A DNA stretch of 64,000 nt from Bernardetia sp. GTDB taxonomy: Bacteria; Bacteroidota; Bacteroidia; Cytophagales; Bernardetiaceae. The notes under the pieces are model-generated. The model had not been told where the DNA came from. It searched no databases and was given only the letters and a program-made list of their open reading frames with translations. This document shows positions 41,767 through 50,769 of this stretch, piece after piece (the first letter of the stretch is position 1; every line of letters starts with the position of its first letter). A program made the translations under genes and the position numbers. Where the stretch lies: contig NZ_JAHDIG010000018.1 of assembly GCF_020630935.1 (NCBI RefSeq), positions 1 to 64,000 on the forward strand, in the 5' to 3' direction.

Positions 41767-43086
41767 TTAAGCCTTATAAAAAAGCCATTTAGAAACTTCT
41801 TTGTAGGTTGGTTTTTTGCCATACATCAAGATTCCAATTCTGTAAATACGCCCTACAAGCCAAGTAATACCAAGGAAAGTGAAGAACAAGGTAAGCATAG
41901 AAACTGCTACTTCCCAAAGTGGTGGCTCAAAAGGAATTCTGACCATCATAATGAGAGGGGAAGTTAAGGGAAACATAGAAGCCCAAAAGGCAACCGTTCC
42001 ATCTGGGTCATTGACTACCAAGCCAATAATTCCGATAGCCGTAATGAGTGGAATGGTAATGGGAAGCATAAATTGTTGCGTATCTGTCTGATTATCTACA
42101 ATCGAACCCACAGCACCATAGAGCGCACCATACACCAAATATCCCATAATGAAATAAAACCCAAAAGCTCCAATAATAAGAGGGAAATTAAGTGTTTGGA
42201 CAGTCTCTAAAATATTCTGAACTGCCAAATCAGTTTCTAGGTTAGAAGCCATTCCTCCAGACTGTGCGACAATAGCTTGCGCTTCTTCTGGTGTCATATT
42301 ATTTTCTAAAGAAAAAATAGAAGAAACCGTAAAAAACAAGACTAAGCCAAGTACAATCCAAATTAAAAATTGCGTAAATGCTACACATGCTACTCCTATA
42401 ATCTTTCCTAGCATCAGTTGAAAAGGTTTTACAGAAGAAATAATAACCTCTACGATTCGGTTGGTTTTTTCCTCCATCACACCACGCATCACTTGCGCTC
42501 CGTACAAGAAAATAAAGAAATAAATCATTACAGCACTAAGGTAAGCCACAATGCTTGCGACTGTGGAGTCTGTACGACTTTCTTTTGAATACAGAGGTGT
42601 TACAGTTAGAGTTACTTTCGTTTTGGCTTCTTTTATCAAGACAGGATTCATTCCGAGTTGTACTAATTTTCTCTCTTCCAGTTTTTTAGCAATCTGTCTT
42701 TCAATCTTTTTCTCTAGTTGAATAGGTATATTTTTATCTGCAAAAAGTAAGATTCCATCTGTATTTTCAGCCGTAACATTTCTTGGAATGAGCAGAAGTC
42801 CATCAAATTCTTTAGATTTTTCTTTTAGATTTTCCTTTGCCTCTTCTATATTATTTTGAATTGGGTAATCTAATTTTACATTATCAATTTCTGAAAGTCT
42901 TTCTAATAAATTACCTTCATCTACTACCTGTATTACTTTTTGCCCTGTGTCTAAAGAAGTTAGCCAAGCAGGAATTACCATCAGAGCAATTACTAAAAAT
43001 GGAGCTATAAGAGACATTATGATAAACGACTTCTTACGAACTCTAGTCAAATATTCCCTTTCTATGATAATTCGTATTTTATTCAT
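41767..43086 (-). CDS. ABC-2 type transporter permease (NatB-like)
   Basis: A 439-residue membrane protein. An N-terminal cytoplasmic piece (MNKIRIIIEREYLTRVRKKSFIIMSLIAPFLVIALMVIP) runs into helix one; an extracytoplasmic domain of about 140 residues follows, then five C-terminal helices, with the block GVMEEKTNRIVEVIISSVKPFQLMLGKIIGV (about 200-230), the hallmark of NatB/ABC-2 permeases. They export ions, drugs or lipids with an ATPase partner. No ATPase gene is adjacent, so the partner must be elsewhere. Confidence 0.88.
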   Translation of the reverse strand: MNKIRIIIEREYLTRVRKKSFIIMSLIAPFLVIALMVIPAWLTSLDTGQKVIQVVDEGNLLERLSEIDNVKLDYPIQNNIEEAKENLKEKSKEFDGLLLIPRNVTAENTDGILLFADKNIPIQLEKKIERQIAKKLEERKLVQLGMNPVLIKEAKTKVTLTVTPLYSKESRTDSTVASIVAYLSAVMIYFFIFLYGAQVMRGVMEEKTNRIVEVIISSVKPFQLMLGKIIGVACVAFTQFLIWIVLGLVLFFTVSSIFSLENNMTPEEAQAIVAQSGGMASNLETDLAVQNILETVQTLNFPLIIGAFGFYFIMGYLVYGALYGAVGSIVDNQTDTQQFMLPITIPLITAIGIIGLVVNDPDGTVAFWASMFPLTSPLIMMVRIPFEPPLWEVAVSMLTLFFTFLGITWLVGRIYRIGILMYGKKPTYKEVSKWLFYKA

Positions 43087-43220
43087 TTGGCTTTTTTATT
43101 TTTTAATTCTATCTAAAGGAACAAAGTTAAAAATTTCTATCAAACAACTACTTTTACAGCCTATTATTTTAACTTTGAAGCAAATTAATTTTTAATAAAA
43201 AACATAAATTACCAATCACA

Positions 43221-44276
43221 ATGAATATTGAAAAAATAGATATTGAACTACTCTCTCGTCTGACAAATGCAGCAGGCGCACCAGGGTATGAAGACCGAAT
43301 CCGTGAGCAAATCCAAACAGAAATAAAAGATTTTGTAGATGAGATGAGCATTGATAATCTAGGCAATCTGATTGCTATAAAAAAAGGAACATCATCAGAG
43401 GATAAAAAAGTAATGGTAGATGCTCACATGGACGAAATTGCTTTTATGGTTACTCACATTGACGATAGAGGTTTTGTTCGTTTCCATCCCCTCGGAGGTT
43501 TTGACCCAAAGACCCTTACAGCACAACGTGTGATTGTTCATGGAAAAAAAGATATGTTGGGCGTTTTGGGAACAAAAGCCATCCACATGATGACTGCCGA
43601 AGAGCGTAAAAAATCAGCAGAACTAGACGATTATTTTGTCGATTTAGGACTTCCAAAAGAAGAGGTAGAAAAATTTGTTTCTGTGGGCGATACTATCACA
43701 AGAGAGCGAGATTTGGTAGAGATAGGAAATACAATTTCTACAAAATCGTTAGATAACCGAATTGCAGTATATATTTTAGTAGAAACTTTAAAAAATTTAG
43801 AGGCTACACCTTATGATGTCTATGCCGTTTTTTCTGTGCAAGAAGAAGTAGGTTTGCGTGGCGCATTGGTGGCTACTCGTAATATCAACCCAGATTTTGC
43901 TATTTGTTTAGACACGACTGTTACGAATGATATGCCTAGTGTTGCTCCTCAAAAACAGGTTACACAACTTGGAAAAGGAACAGGCATAAAAATTATTGAC
44001 TCTCAAACTATCTGCGACCCTAGAATGGTAGATTTCTTGAAAGCGACGGCTGATAGAGATAACATCACTTGGCAAGCTGAAGTATTGCCTGCTGGTGGCA
44101 CAAATACGGCTTCTTTGCAACGTGGTGGTAGTGGTTCGATTGCTGGCGCAATTTCTATTCCTACTCGTTATCTACACCAAGTAACAGAAATGGTGCATAA
44201 AGATGATGTTTTGGCAAGTACCAAACTTCTCATGGCTGCACTAGAAACTATGGACAAATACAACTGGGATAGATAA
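43221..44276 (+). CDS. M42 family aminopeptidase
   Basis: A 351-residue cytoplasmic metallopeptidase. The metal ligands are in order: VDAHMDEIAF (His, about 68), SLDNRIA (Asp, about 178), QEEVGLRG (catalytic and ligand Glu, about 212), LDTT (Asp, about 233) and YLHQVTEM (His, about 320). M42 enzymes, often forming tetrahedral complexes, trim N-terminal residues from peptides. It stands alone, divergent from the ABC permease gene and converging on the M3 peptidase gene. Confidence 0.92.
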   Translation: MNIEKIDIELLSRLTNAAGAPGYEDRIREQIQTEIKDFVDEMSIDNLGNLIAIKKGTSSEDKKVMVDAHMDEIAFMVTHIDDRGFVRFHPLGGFDPKTLTAQRVIVHGKKDMLGVLGTKAIHMMTAEERKKSAELDDYFVDLGLPKEEVEKFVSVGDTITRERDLVEIGNTISTKSLDNRIAVYILVETLKNLEATPYDVYAVFSVQEEVGLRGALVATRNINPDFAICLDTTVTNDMPSVAPQKQVTQLGKGTGIKIIDSQTICDPRMVDFLKATADRDNITWQAEVLPAGGTNTASLQRGGSGSIAGAISIPTRYLHQVTEMVHKDDVLASTKLLMAALETMDKYNWDR

Positions 44277-44320
44277 AAATATTTAGAAATCTTAAAAAAA
44301 GAATATTCTCATAAGTAACC

Positions 44321-44354
44321 ATTGCCAGCGTTTGTTCTACAAACTACTGGCAAT
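44321..44354. terminator. Bidirectional terminator between the M42 and M3 peptidase genes
   Basis: ATTGCCAG (44321-44328) pairs with CTGGCAAT (44347-44354); an inner TTTGT/ACAAA pair extends the stem, and AATTTTTTTATAAAA follows. Confidence 0.75.
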
Positions 44355-44369
44355 AATTTTTTTATAAAA

Positions 44370-46532
44370 TTACTTCACAGGAAAACCTCTATCTCTCATA
44401 AGGGCTTTCATATCAGCATCACGCCCACGGAATAGTTTATAGGCTTCGGCTGGGTCTATGGCATTGCGTGGTGCAAAAAGATATTTTACTAACTTTTCTG
44501 CCATTTCTGCATCATAAAATCCTCCTTCTGCTTCAGCAAAGGCTTCGGCTGCGTCTGCTGTCAAGACATCTGCCCACATATAGCCATAATACGCTGTTGC
44601 ATAGCCTTCTCCAGAAAATACGTGTCCAAAGTGTGGTGTACGGTGGCGCATCACAAGCTCTTTTGGCATTCCAAGCTTATCTAATGTTTCACGTTCAAAT
44701 TTATCTACATCAATGTTTGCAGGGTCAGCCAAGTGGAGTTTCATATCAATCAAAGCAGAAGCTAAGTATTCTGTCGTTCCAAAACCTTGATTGAAAGTAG
44801 AGGCTTTTTTGATTTTGGCTACTAACTCTTTTGGCATCGGTTCGCCTGTTTCTTGATGTACTAAATAGTTATCAATTACCTCATCAGTAGAAAGCCAACG
44901 TTCTAAAAGTTGTGATTGAAATTCTGTATAGTCTCTTACTCCACCATTCAGTGTTGGATATTTTACGTTTGATGAAAGTGCGTGGAGTGCGTGTCCAAAC
45001 TCATGGAAAAATGTAGTAGCATCGTCCCAAGAAACCAAAAGAGGTTGCCCTGGTGCTGATTTTACAAAATTGGAATTATTGGATGCCAAAACGTTTTTCT
45101 TTCCATCAAAAGTGGTATGACTTCTATAACTTGTCGCCCAAGCCCCTGAACGTTTGCCTTTTCTTGCATAAGGGTCAAGATACCAAAGTCCGATATTCTC
45201 CCCTGTGTCTTGGTTAGTTACTTCCCAAACTTTTACATCTTCATGAAAAACAGGCACAGAACCCTCTGGAACTGGCGTAAATTTATATCCGAATAAACGT
45301 CCTGCGACATAGTGCATTGCTTCTGTGAGCTTATCAAGCTGTAAATATTGTTTTACTTCGTCAGAATCTAAGTCATATTTTGCTTGTCTTACTTTTTCAG
45401 CATAAAAACGATAATCCCACGGCTCAATCTTGATATTATCTCCATTTTTATCTGCAACAGCTTGCATATCTTTTACTTCTTCATCTACTCTAGCAATAGA
45501 GGCTTTCCAAACTGTTTCCATCAAATTCATTGCATTTTCTGGAGTTTTTGCCATACGGTCTTGCAAACGCCACTGAGCATAATTTTCATACCCCAAAAGC
45601 TCTACACGCTCTCTACGAAGTTTTAAGATTTCTTCAATAATTTTATTGTTGTCATACTCATCTGCATTATCTCCTCTTGAATAGTAGTTTTTCCAAACTT
45701 TTTCTCTCAATTCTCTTTCCGTAGAATACGTCAAGAACGGATCCATTGAAGAACGAGTGTTTGTAATAGCATACATTCCTTCTTTTCCATTATCAGTGGC
45801 GATTTTGGCAGCCGATTTTATAAACCCTTCTGAAAGCCCTCCTAATTGCGTAGAATCCAAATAAGTGATATAACCTTCCTCATCGTGCAAGACATTATTT
45901 GAAAATTTGGTGTAAAGTGTAGAGAGTTCTTTGTTGATAGCAGCATATCTCTCCTTTTTCTCTGGACTAAGTTCTGCGCCATTCATTTCAAAACTTTTGT
46001 ATATCAAATCTACTACACGCTGCTGGTCTGCTTCCAAAGGATTTTGTTTGGAGTTTTCATATACCGTTTTAATGCGTTGAAAAAGTTTTTCATTTTGAGT
46101 GATTTTAGATTGAAATTCTGAAAACTTAGGCGAAAGTTCTGCATCAATTTCTCTAAATTCTGGTGAAGACATATTGCTACTCAAAATTCCATAATAGGTA
46201 AAGGCTCTATCCAGTGCTTGCCCTGCACGCTCCATTTCTTCAATGGTATTTTCGAAAGTAGCAGGTTCGGGGTTATTGGCTATTTTTTCAATATCAGCCA
46301 AATTCATTTCCATTCCTTTGAGCATAGCTGGCTTTACGTCCTCTAGCTTTACTTTATCAAAAGCTGGGACACCTCCATAGTTGCCTGTCCATTCTTGAAG
46401 CAAGACATTTTCTGTTGTAGTTTCTGTGTTTTCAGTTGAGTCTGTATTTTCCTTTTTTGCTTCTTGCTTGCAAGCTGTAAATGCAAAGAAAGTCAGTAGC
46501 AGAAGTAAAAATTGGTTTGTGTTTTTTGTCAT
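44370..46532 (-). CDS. M3 family metallopeptidase (Dcp/oligopeptidase-type) lipoprotein
   Basis: A 720-residue protein. A lipoprotein signal (LLLLLTFFAFTAC, lipidated Cys near residue 21) is followed by a helical body and the M3 active site FFHEFGHALHAL (about 494-505), with the third ligand Glu in YTEFQSQLLE. Related peptidyl-dipeptidases remove dipeptides from the C-terminus of short peptides. The predicted location is the periplasmic side of a membrane. It may work with other secreted proteases in protein use. Single gene. Confidence 0.92.
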   Translation of the reverse strand: MTKNTNQFLLLLLTFFAFTACKQEAKKENTDSTENTETTTENVLLQEWTGNYGGVPAFDKVKLEDVKPAMLKGMEMNLADIEKIANNPEPATFENTIEEMERAGQALDRAFTYYGILSSNMSSPEFREIDAELSPKFSEFQSKITQNEKLFQRIKTVYENSKQNPLEADQQRVVDLIYKSFEMNGAELSPEKKERYAAINKELSTLYTKFSNNVLHDEEGYITYLDSTQLGGLSEGFIKSAAKIATDNGKEGMYAITNTRSSMDPFLTYSTERELREKVWKNYYSRGDNADEYDNNKIIEEILKLRRERVELLGYENYAQWRLQDRMAKTPENAMNLMETVWKASIARVDEEVKDMQAVADKNGDNIKIEPWDYRFYAEKVRQAKYDLDSDEVKQYLQLDKLTEAMHYVAGRLFGYKFTPVPEGSVPVFHEDVKVWEVTNQDTGENIGLWYLDPYARKGKRSGAWATSYRSHTTFDGKKNVLASNNSNFVKSAPGQPLLVSWDDATTFFHEFGHALHALSSNVKYPTLNGGVRDYTEFQSQLLERWLSTDEVIDNYLVHQETGEPMPKELVAKIKKASTFNQGFGTTEYLASALIDMKLHLADPANIDVDKFERETLDKLGMPKELVMRHRTPHFGHVFSGEGYATAYYGYMWADVLTADAAEAFAEAEGGFYDAEMAEKLVKYLFAPRNAIDPAEAYKLFRGRDADMKALMRDRGFPVK

Positions 46533-46555
46533 TGGTATAAATTTAAAAGTAAATG

Positions 46556-46582
46556 ATTATTGGTAAGGACACCAACAATGGC
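46556..46582. repeat. Small hairpin repeat, copy 1
   Basis: TTGGT (46560-46564) pairs with ACCAA (46571-46575), followed by CAATGGC. The same frame, GGTnnnGACACCnACAATGGC, recurs at 55845-55869. Confidence 0.5.
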
Positions 46583-46700
46583 TAAATTATTTTCATTTAA
46601 AATTAGTTATACTTTTGATAAAATTTTGAAATCGGTTTATCTTAAAGGTATTTATTAGCTTTTTTTATATAAAATGAGAGTTCATTATTGTGTAAAACAC

Positions 46701-46734
46701 AAAAAAGCATTCTGAACTGAATCAAAATGCTTTT
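46701..46734 (-). terminator. Rho-independent terminator of msrB
   Basis: On the minus strand AAAAGCATT (46734-46726) pairs with AATGCTTTT (46711-46703), followed by TT. It lies downstream of the msrB stop. Confidence 0.75.
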
Positions 46735-46765
46735 AAGAAAAAATTTAGAAATTTAGTACTCTGAA

Positions 46766-47347
46766 TTACTCTTTCTCAAAATCTAAGGAAACCGAATTGA
46801 TGCAATAACGCATTCCTGTTGGTCTAGGTCCATCATTAAAAACATGTCCTAGATGTGAGCCACAATTACTACAAACCACTTCTGTACGCACCATCCCGTG
46901 AGAACGGTCTTTGATCTCATCTACGCTGCCATCAATAGCTGTGTAGAAGCTTGGCCAACCACTTCCCGACTCATATTTTGTTTCAGAATCAAAGAGTTTT
47001 TTGTGGCATGCTCCACACGTATAAACTCCTTTTTCGTGGTGGTCGTAAAACTCTCCAGTGAACGCTCGTTCTGTTCCTTTTTGGCGCAATACTCGGTATT
47101 CTTGTTCTGTGAGTTCTTCTTTCCACTCACTTTCCGATTTTTTTAATTTATAATCTGACATAGAAGTATCGTTTTGATTGAAATTATAATTTGTTTTCTT
47201 GTAATTTTGAACTTCAAGACTTTTCTCTGTCTCTACATTCTGATTAGATGTATTGTTTGAACTATTGCTGGTAATGCCAATGAAAGCAACCAACCCTAAT
47301 CCAAAAACAATAGCTAGTATAGGCAATATTAAAGTTTTTGTATTCAT
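46766..47347 (-). CDS. msrB: Peptide-methionine (R)-S-oxide reductase, membrane-anchored
   Basis: A 193-residue protein. An N-terminal hydrophobic anchor ([20 protein letters not shown], about 5-24) and an Asn/Ser-rich linker precede a complete MsrB domain (about 68-190): [22 protein letters not shown], the two zinc CxxC pairs (CGACH, CSNCG), GSGWPSFY, and the catalytic Cys in [10 protein letters not shown] near the C-terminus. It reduces methionine-R-sulfoxide in proteins, here probably on the outer face of the inner membrane. Single gene closed by a terminator. Confidence 0.94.
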   Translation of the reverse strand: MNTKTLILPILAIVFGLGLVAFIGITSNSSNNTSNQNVETEKSLEVQNYKKTNYNFNQNDTSMSDYKLKKSESEWKEELTEQEYRVLRQKGTERAFTGEFYDHHEKGVYTCGACHKKLFDSETKYESGSGWPSFYTAIDGSVDEIKDRSHGMVRTEVVCSNCGSHLGHVFNDGPRPTGMRYCINSVSLDFEKE

Positions 47348-47501
47348 GCTTTTATAAACGATTCTGCATAAGCCTTTGTTTATTAAGGAATTATAAAAAT
47401 ATTTATATCGCTCACAGGGATATGAGCAACTTTAAAGAAAATAATCAAATCATATTTTCTATTTGCATAGTTTTTAAAATAAAGAGTAAACTCCAACACT
47501 A

Positions 47502-47519
47502 CTCACTCTAAAGAGTGAG
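47502..47519. repeat. Palindrome CTCACTCT-AA-AGAGTGAG
   Basis: An 8-base-arm palindrome 18 bases before the ABC ATPase start. The right arm plus CTA (GAGTGAGCTA) recurs at 48611-48620 before the next gene, so it is a small dispersed repeat. Confidence 0.5.
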
Positions 47520-47537
47520 CTACATTAAGCTACATGT

Positions 47538-48527
47538 ATGCTAGAACTACAAGATATCTATAAAAAATTTCCTCTGATGACAGACTATGCTGTCAATGAT
47601 GTTTCTTTTCATTTGGAAAAAGGCAAAACATTGGCTCTACTTGGCGAAAGTGGAAGTGGAAAAACTACACTTTTGAGAATGATAGCAGGATTAGAAAAAC
47701 CGACAGAAGGCTCTATCACTTTGCAAAACAAATTTATTTATAATCATTCAAAATCGTTGTTTATAAAACCCGAAAAACGAAACATTGGCTTGTTTTTTCA
47801 ACACTATGCACTTTTTCCTCATCTGACAGTTTTTAAAAATATTGCTTATGGGCTTAGTAGTACAAGCTATACTACATCACAAAAAAAACAGCGAGTAGAT
47901 GAAATGCTCTCTTTGGTAGAACTTAAAGGTTATGAAAAACGATTCCCACATGAACTTTCTGGAGGACAGCAACAGCGCATTGCTTTAGCTCGTGCGCTCG
48001 CCCCACAGCCTCAACTTTTACTTTTAGATGAGCCATTTTCCAACCTTGATGAACAACTCAAAAATGAAGTTAGGCAGCAAATCAAATCTATTTTAGAAAA
48101 AACACAAACTACAACTATTTTAGTAACTCACGATTTGCAAGATGCTTTGTCTTTGGCAGACCAACTTGCTGTTATGAAAAATGGAAAAATAGAACAGCTA
48201 GACACACCTCAAAAATTGTATCATTATCCAAAAACAAAATATGTAGCTACTCTTTTCGGTGAAATTCAAGAAGTTGATAAAGAAAATAAAAAAGTTTATA
48301 CTCGTCCAGAGTGGATTGAAATCACAGAAAAAAAAGAAGAAGACTTAGAAAACAGCCTTGTTGAGACATTAAAAATAGAAGATATTAAATTTTACGGGAA
48401 TAGTTATAAAATTACAGCAAAAAACTATTCAGAAAAATTGTTTAAAATTCAGACCAATACATTTTCATCTTTTGAAAAAGGCGATGAGTTACAAATTGTT
48501 GTAAAAAAGACTTTTTCTTTAGATTAA
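47538..48527 (+). CDS. ABC transporter ATP-binding protein
   Basis: A 329-residue ATPase: Walker A GESGSGKTT (about 36-44), the Q loop FFQHYALFPHLTV, signature LSGGQQQRIALARAL (about 138-152), Walker B LLLLDEPFSNLD and the switch His in ILVTHDLQDALSLAD. The C-terminal 90 residues look like the OB-fold tail of the iron(III)/putrescine/sulfate importer group. Permease and binding-protein genes are not next to it, so the substrate cannot be inferred. Single gene flanked by copies of the GAGTGAGCTA repeat. Confidence 0.88.
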   Translation: MLELQDIYKKFPLMTDYAVNDVSFHLEKGKTLALLGESGSGKTTLLRMIAGLEKPTEGSITLQNKFIYNHSKSLFIKPEKRNIGLFFQHYALFPHLTVFKNIAYGLSSTSYTTSQKKQRVDEMLSLVELKGYEKRFPHELSGGQQQRIALARALAPQPQLLLLDEPFSNLDEQLKNEVRQQIKSILEKTQTTTILVTHDLQDALSLADQLAVMKNGKIEQLDTPQKLYHYPKTKYVATLFGEIQEVDKENKKVYTRPEWIEITEKKEEDLENSLVETLKIEDIKFYGNSYKITAKNYSEKLFKIQTNTFSSFEKGDELQIVVKKTFSLD

Positions 48528-48632
48528 CTTCCAGCAGAATTTTGTATTTTGATAACATTTTATTTGTATTCCGTTTTTTTCTAAATTTTTATTTTCATTC
48601 TCAATCTGAAGAGTGAGCTATATTTTTTACTT

Positions 48633-49871
48633 ATGAAAATACATTATCTACTTACTTTTAGCCTACTATTTATATTTTATGCTTGCCAAACAGCCAAAAA
48701 TATAGAAGACGATGACGACAATAAAACTGATATAAAAGCACAACAGATGGCACAATGGCGACAAGATTCTTTACAAAGAGTTTTCTGTGATTGCTTGGTT
48801 GAAGATAGCATTAGCCACGAAGAAAAATTAAAGAATATTGACCTTTTTTTATCTCAAAATGCAGATATAAATCGTCCTTGTAGCTTGGAAGAAGAGGTAA
48901 TTTCAAGTTCAGCAGAGACTGCCCTTATTAACCTAGGAGTTTCTATTAGTAATAAAGTTTTTCGTACTAAATTTAGAAAAAGAAGTTCAAGAGTAAGTAC
49001 TGTTACAAAGAACTATCCTATTTTGATGCTCTTTGCAGATGATACAGTTATGCTTCGTCAGCTTGTGGAGCGTGGAGCAAATTTAGATACCAAAACAAGT
49101 GATATAGTTTCACTTCCTTCTTATTATGTTAGTCAAGATGATTTAGAAAAATTACAATTTACTTTAACATTAGGAGCAAATACAGAAAAAATAGAGCTAT
49201 TTACAAACAATGAAAAAACTATTGACTTCCTACTATCACAAGGGGGAAAAACAGAAAATATTGATAAAGTAATTCTTTTTGAAAAAGATAATTATAAGGA
49301 ATTAGCAGAAAAATATAATGTAGATTTGAGTAAAACTACTTGTGAAGAATTTAAAAATATTGTAGAAGTAACCAATTTCAGAAAAATAAATTTTGAACGA
49401 ACCGAATGGCTACTAAGCAATGGAGTAAATGCTAGTTGCATCAATGGTAAGTTTTTAGAAAGTATTATCAATGAAGATTTTGATGGAAAAATATATAGTG
49501 CCAGCAAAACGCCTAAGCCCAACCAACATACTCAAAATGAATGGGTAGAAATGGTTTCAAAATACAAAGTAAATTGGAATCAATGTAGTAACTTCGGCAA
49601 AACACCTTTGCTTTTGGCTGTCGAAAAACGTGAAACAGATTTAATAAAAACACTTTTGAAAGAAGGCGCAGACCCCAATTTTGCTTGTGAATTTGCAGGC
49701 AAAAGAAGAACTGTTCAAGATGCACTTACCAAAACAAAAGAATATGCAGAACAAAATGAGCAACGCAAAAAAGAGCGTGAAGGCGATAAATACAGCGACA
49801 AAGATGCTAAAAAGCATACAGCCTATATGCAAACACTAGAGGAAATTAGAATATTATTAGAAACAAAATAA
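48633..49871 (+). CDS. Ankyrin-repeat lipoprotein
   Basis: A 412-residue protein with a lipoprotein signal (YLLTFSLLFIFYAC, lipidated Cys near residue 18). It contains ankyrin-like units: YPILMLFADDTVMLRQLVERGANLD (about 129-155), FTLTLGANTEKIELF, and the clearest, GKTPLLLAVEKRETDLIKTLLKEGADPN (about 322-349), followed by a charged helical tail. Ankyrin repeats mediate protein binding; location in the periplasm or on the outer membrane is inferred. Partner unknown. The opening half holds an odd run of single acidic residues (IEDDDDNKTD). Confidence 0.8.
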   Translation: MKIHYLLTFSLLFIFYACQTAKNIEDDDDNKTDIKAQQMAQWRQDSLQRVFCDCLVEDSISHEEKLKNIDLFLSQNADINRPCSLEEEVISSSAETALINLGVSISNKVFRTKFRKRSSRVSTVTKNYPILMLFADDTVMLRQLVERGANLDTKTSDIVSLPSYYVSQDDLEKLQFTLTLGANTEKIELFTNNEKTIDFLLSQGGKTENIDKVILFEKDNYKELAEKYNVDLSKTTCEEFKNIVEVTNFRKINFERTEWLLSNGVNASCINGKFLESIINEDFDGKIYSASKTPKPNQHTQNEWVEMVSKYKVNWNQCSNFGKTPLLLAVEKRETDLIKTLLKEGADPNFACEFAGKRRTVQDALTKTKEYAEQNEQRKKEREGDKYSDKDAKKHTAYMQTLEEIRILLETK

Positions 49872-49880
49872 TATTTTTTT

Positions 49881-50513
49881 CTAAAATTGATTTTGCGAAA
49901 GTCCTAATTTAATTAAGGTATCTATTTTTTCGATGGCTTCTTGGAGTCTTTCATTTCCCAGTTTGGAAATTTCTATGTAGTTTATATTTCTCTTTTCTAG
50001 TTCTCCTTTCATCTTTTCATAGAAAAATAGTCTTGAATTTTCTCCCCCTCGCTGCTTATCAAATTGCCATTTTGTATTTGGCTTCAATAGCAAATAATGA
50101 GAATAGTTTTGGTCTTGAATAGCCTTTTCTAACCAAAACGGAACTTTTTCGTAGATATATTTTGAATACACATAGGTAGTAAGCAAATTGGTGTCTAAAA
50201 AGTAAAGGGAGTGATTGTGAGAAATGGCTAGTTTTCCAGTTCTTTTCTCACTACAAAGTTGCCCTATCGCAATCGGCTCTACATCTGCGAATGTAAGTGC
50301 ATGAGTATCTTCATATTTAGCATAATTCATCTTTATATCTAAATATTCTCTTGAAAATTCGTTATTAAAAAAAACATTATAATGTGCTGCCAAAGCTGCA
50401 ACAAGAGTAGATTTTCCAGAAGATTCTGCACCAAAAATAATTATACTTTTAGGTTTTTCGTTATCAAGAGTAGTAATTGTTATACTTTTTTCTGTAAATT
50501 GAGTATCTTTCAT
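49881..50513 (-). CDS. NadR-type AAA ATPase/kinase
   Basis: A 210-residue P-loop protein: Walker A IIFGAESSGKSTLVAAL (about 25-41), then NNEFSREYLD (about 50-59) and IGQL, and FLDTNLLTTYVYSKYI (about 107-122), all matching the ribosylnicotinamide kinase half of NadR. The adenylyltransferase half is absent, so it would act as a nicotinamide riboside kinase, turning NR into NMN. The end of the gene is 9 bases from the convergent ankyrin gene. Confidence 0.78.
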   Translation of the reverse strand: MKDTQFTEKSITITTLDNEKPKSIIIFGAESSGKSTLVAALAAHYNVFFNNEFSREYLDIKMNYAKYEDTHALTFADVEPIAIGQLCSEKRTGKLAISHNHSLYFLDTNLLTTYVYSKYIYEKVPFWLEKAIQDQNYSHYLLLKPNTKWQFDKQRGGENSRLFFYEKMKGELEKRNINYIEISKLGNERLQEAIEKIDTLIKLGLSQNQF

Positions 50514-50632
50514 GTAGCTTAATCGATTTTTTTAGAAATCATTTTTATGGATTTGTTGTTAAAAACACATCCTTATTTCAAAATAACAGAACACAAAACC
50601 AAATTAGTTAAAGTAGTTTCTATTTGATTGAT

Positions 50633-50740
50633 GAAATGGACTTACGTAGATTAGTGTCCTGTGGCGCACAAGACACAGTTTCAAATTTCACAAACCCTGC
50701 TCTGTTTGTCATAGAGCATCATGTTGCGTAAGTCCAGTTC
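50633..50740. mobile_element. MITE-like element A (108 bases)
   Basis: Terminal inverted repeats GAAATGGACTTACG (50633-50646) and CGTAAGTCCAGTTC (50727-50740), 13 of 14 matching. Inside, GTGTCCTGTG pairs with CACAAGACAC (50654-50676), and a second hairpin CTGCTCTG...CAGAGCA-like block lies at 50697-50718, sharing 19 of 22 bases with 57803-57824. No coding capacity. It occupies most of the gap before the LysM gene. Confidence 0.65.
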
Positions 50741-50769
50741 ATTAAATAAAACTATAAATTTTAAGTATT

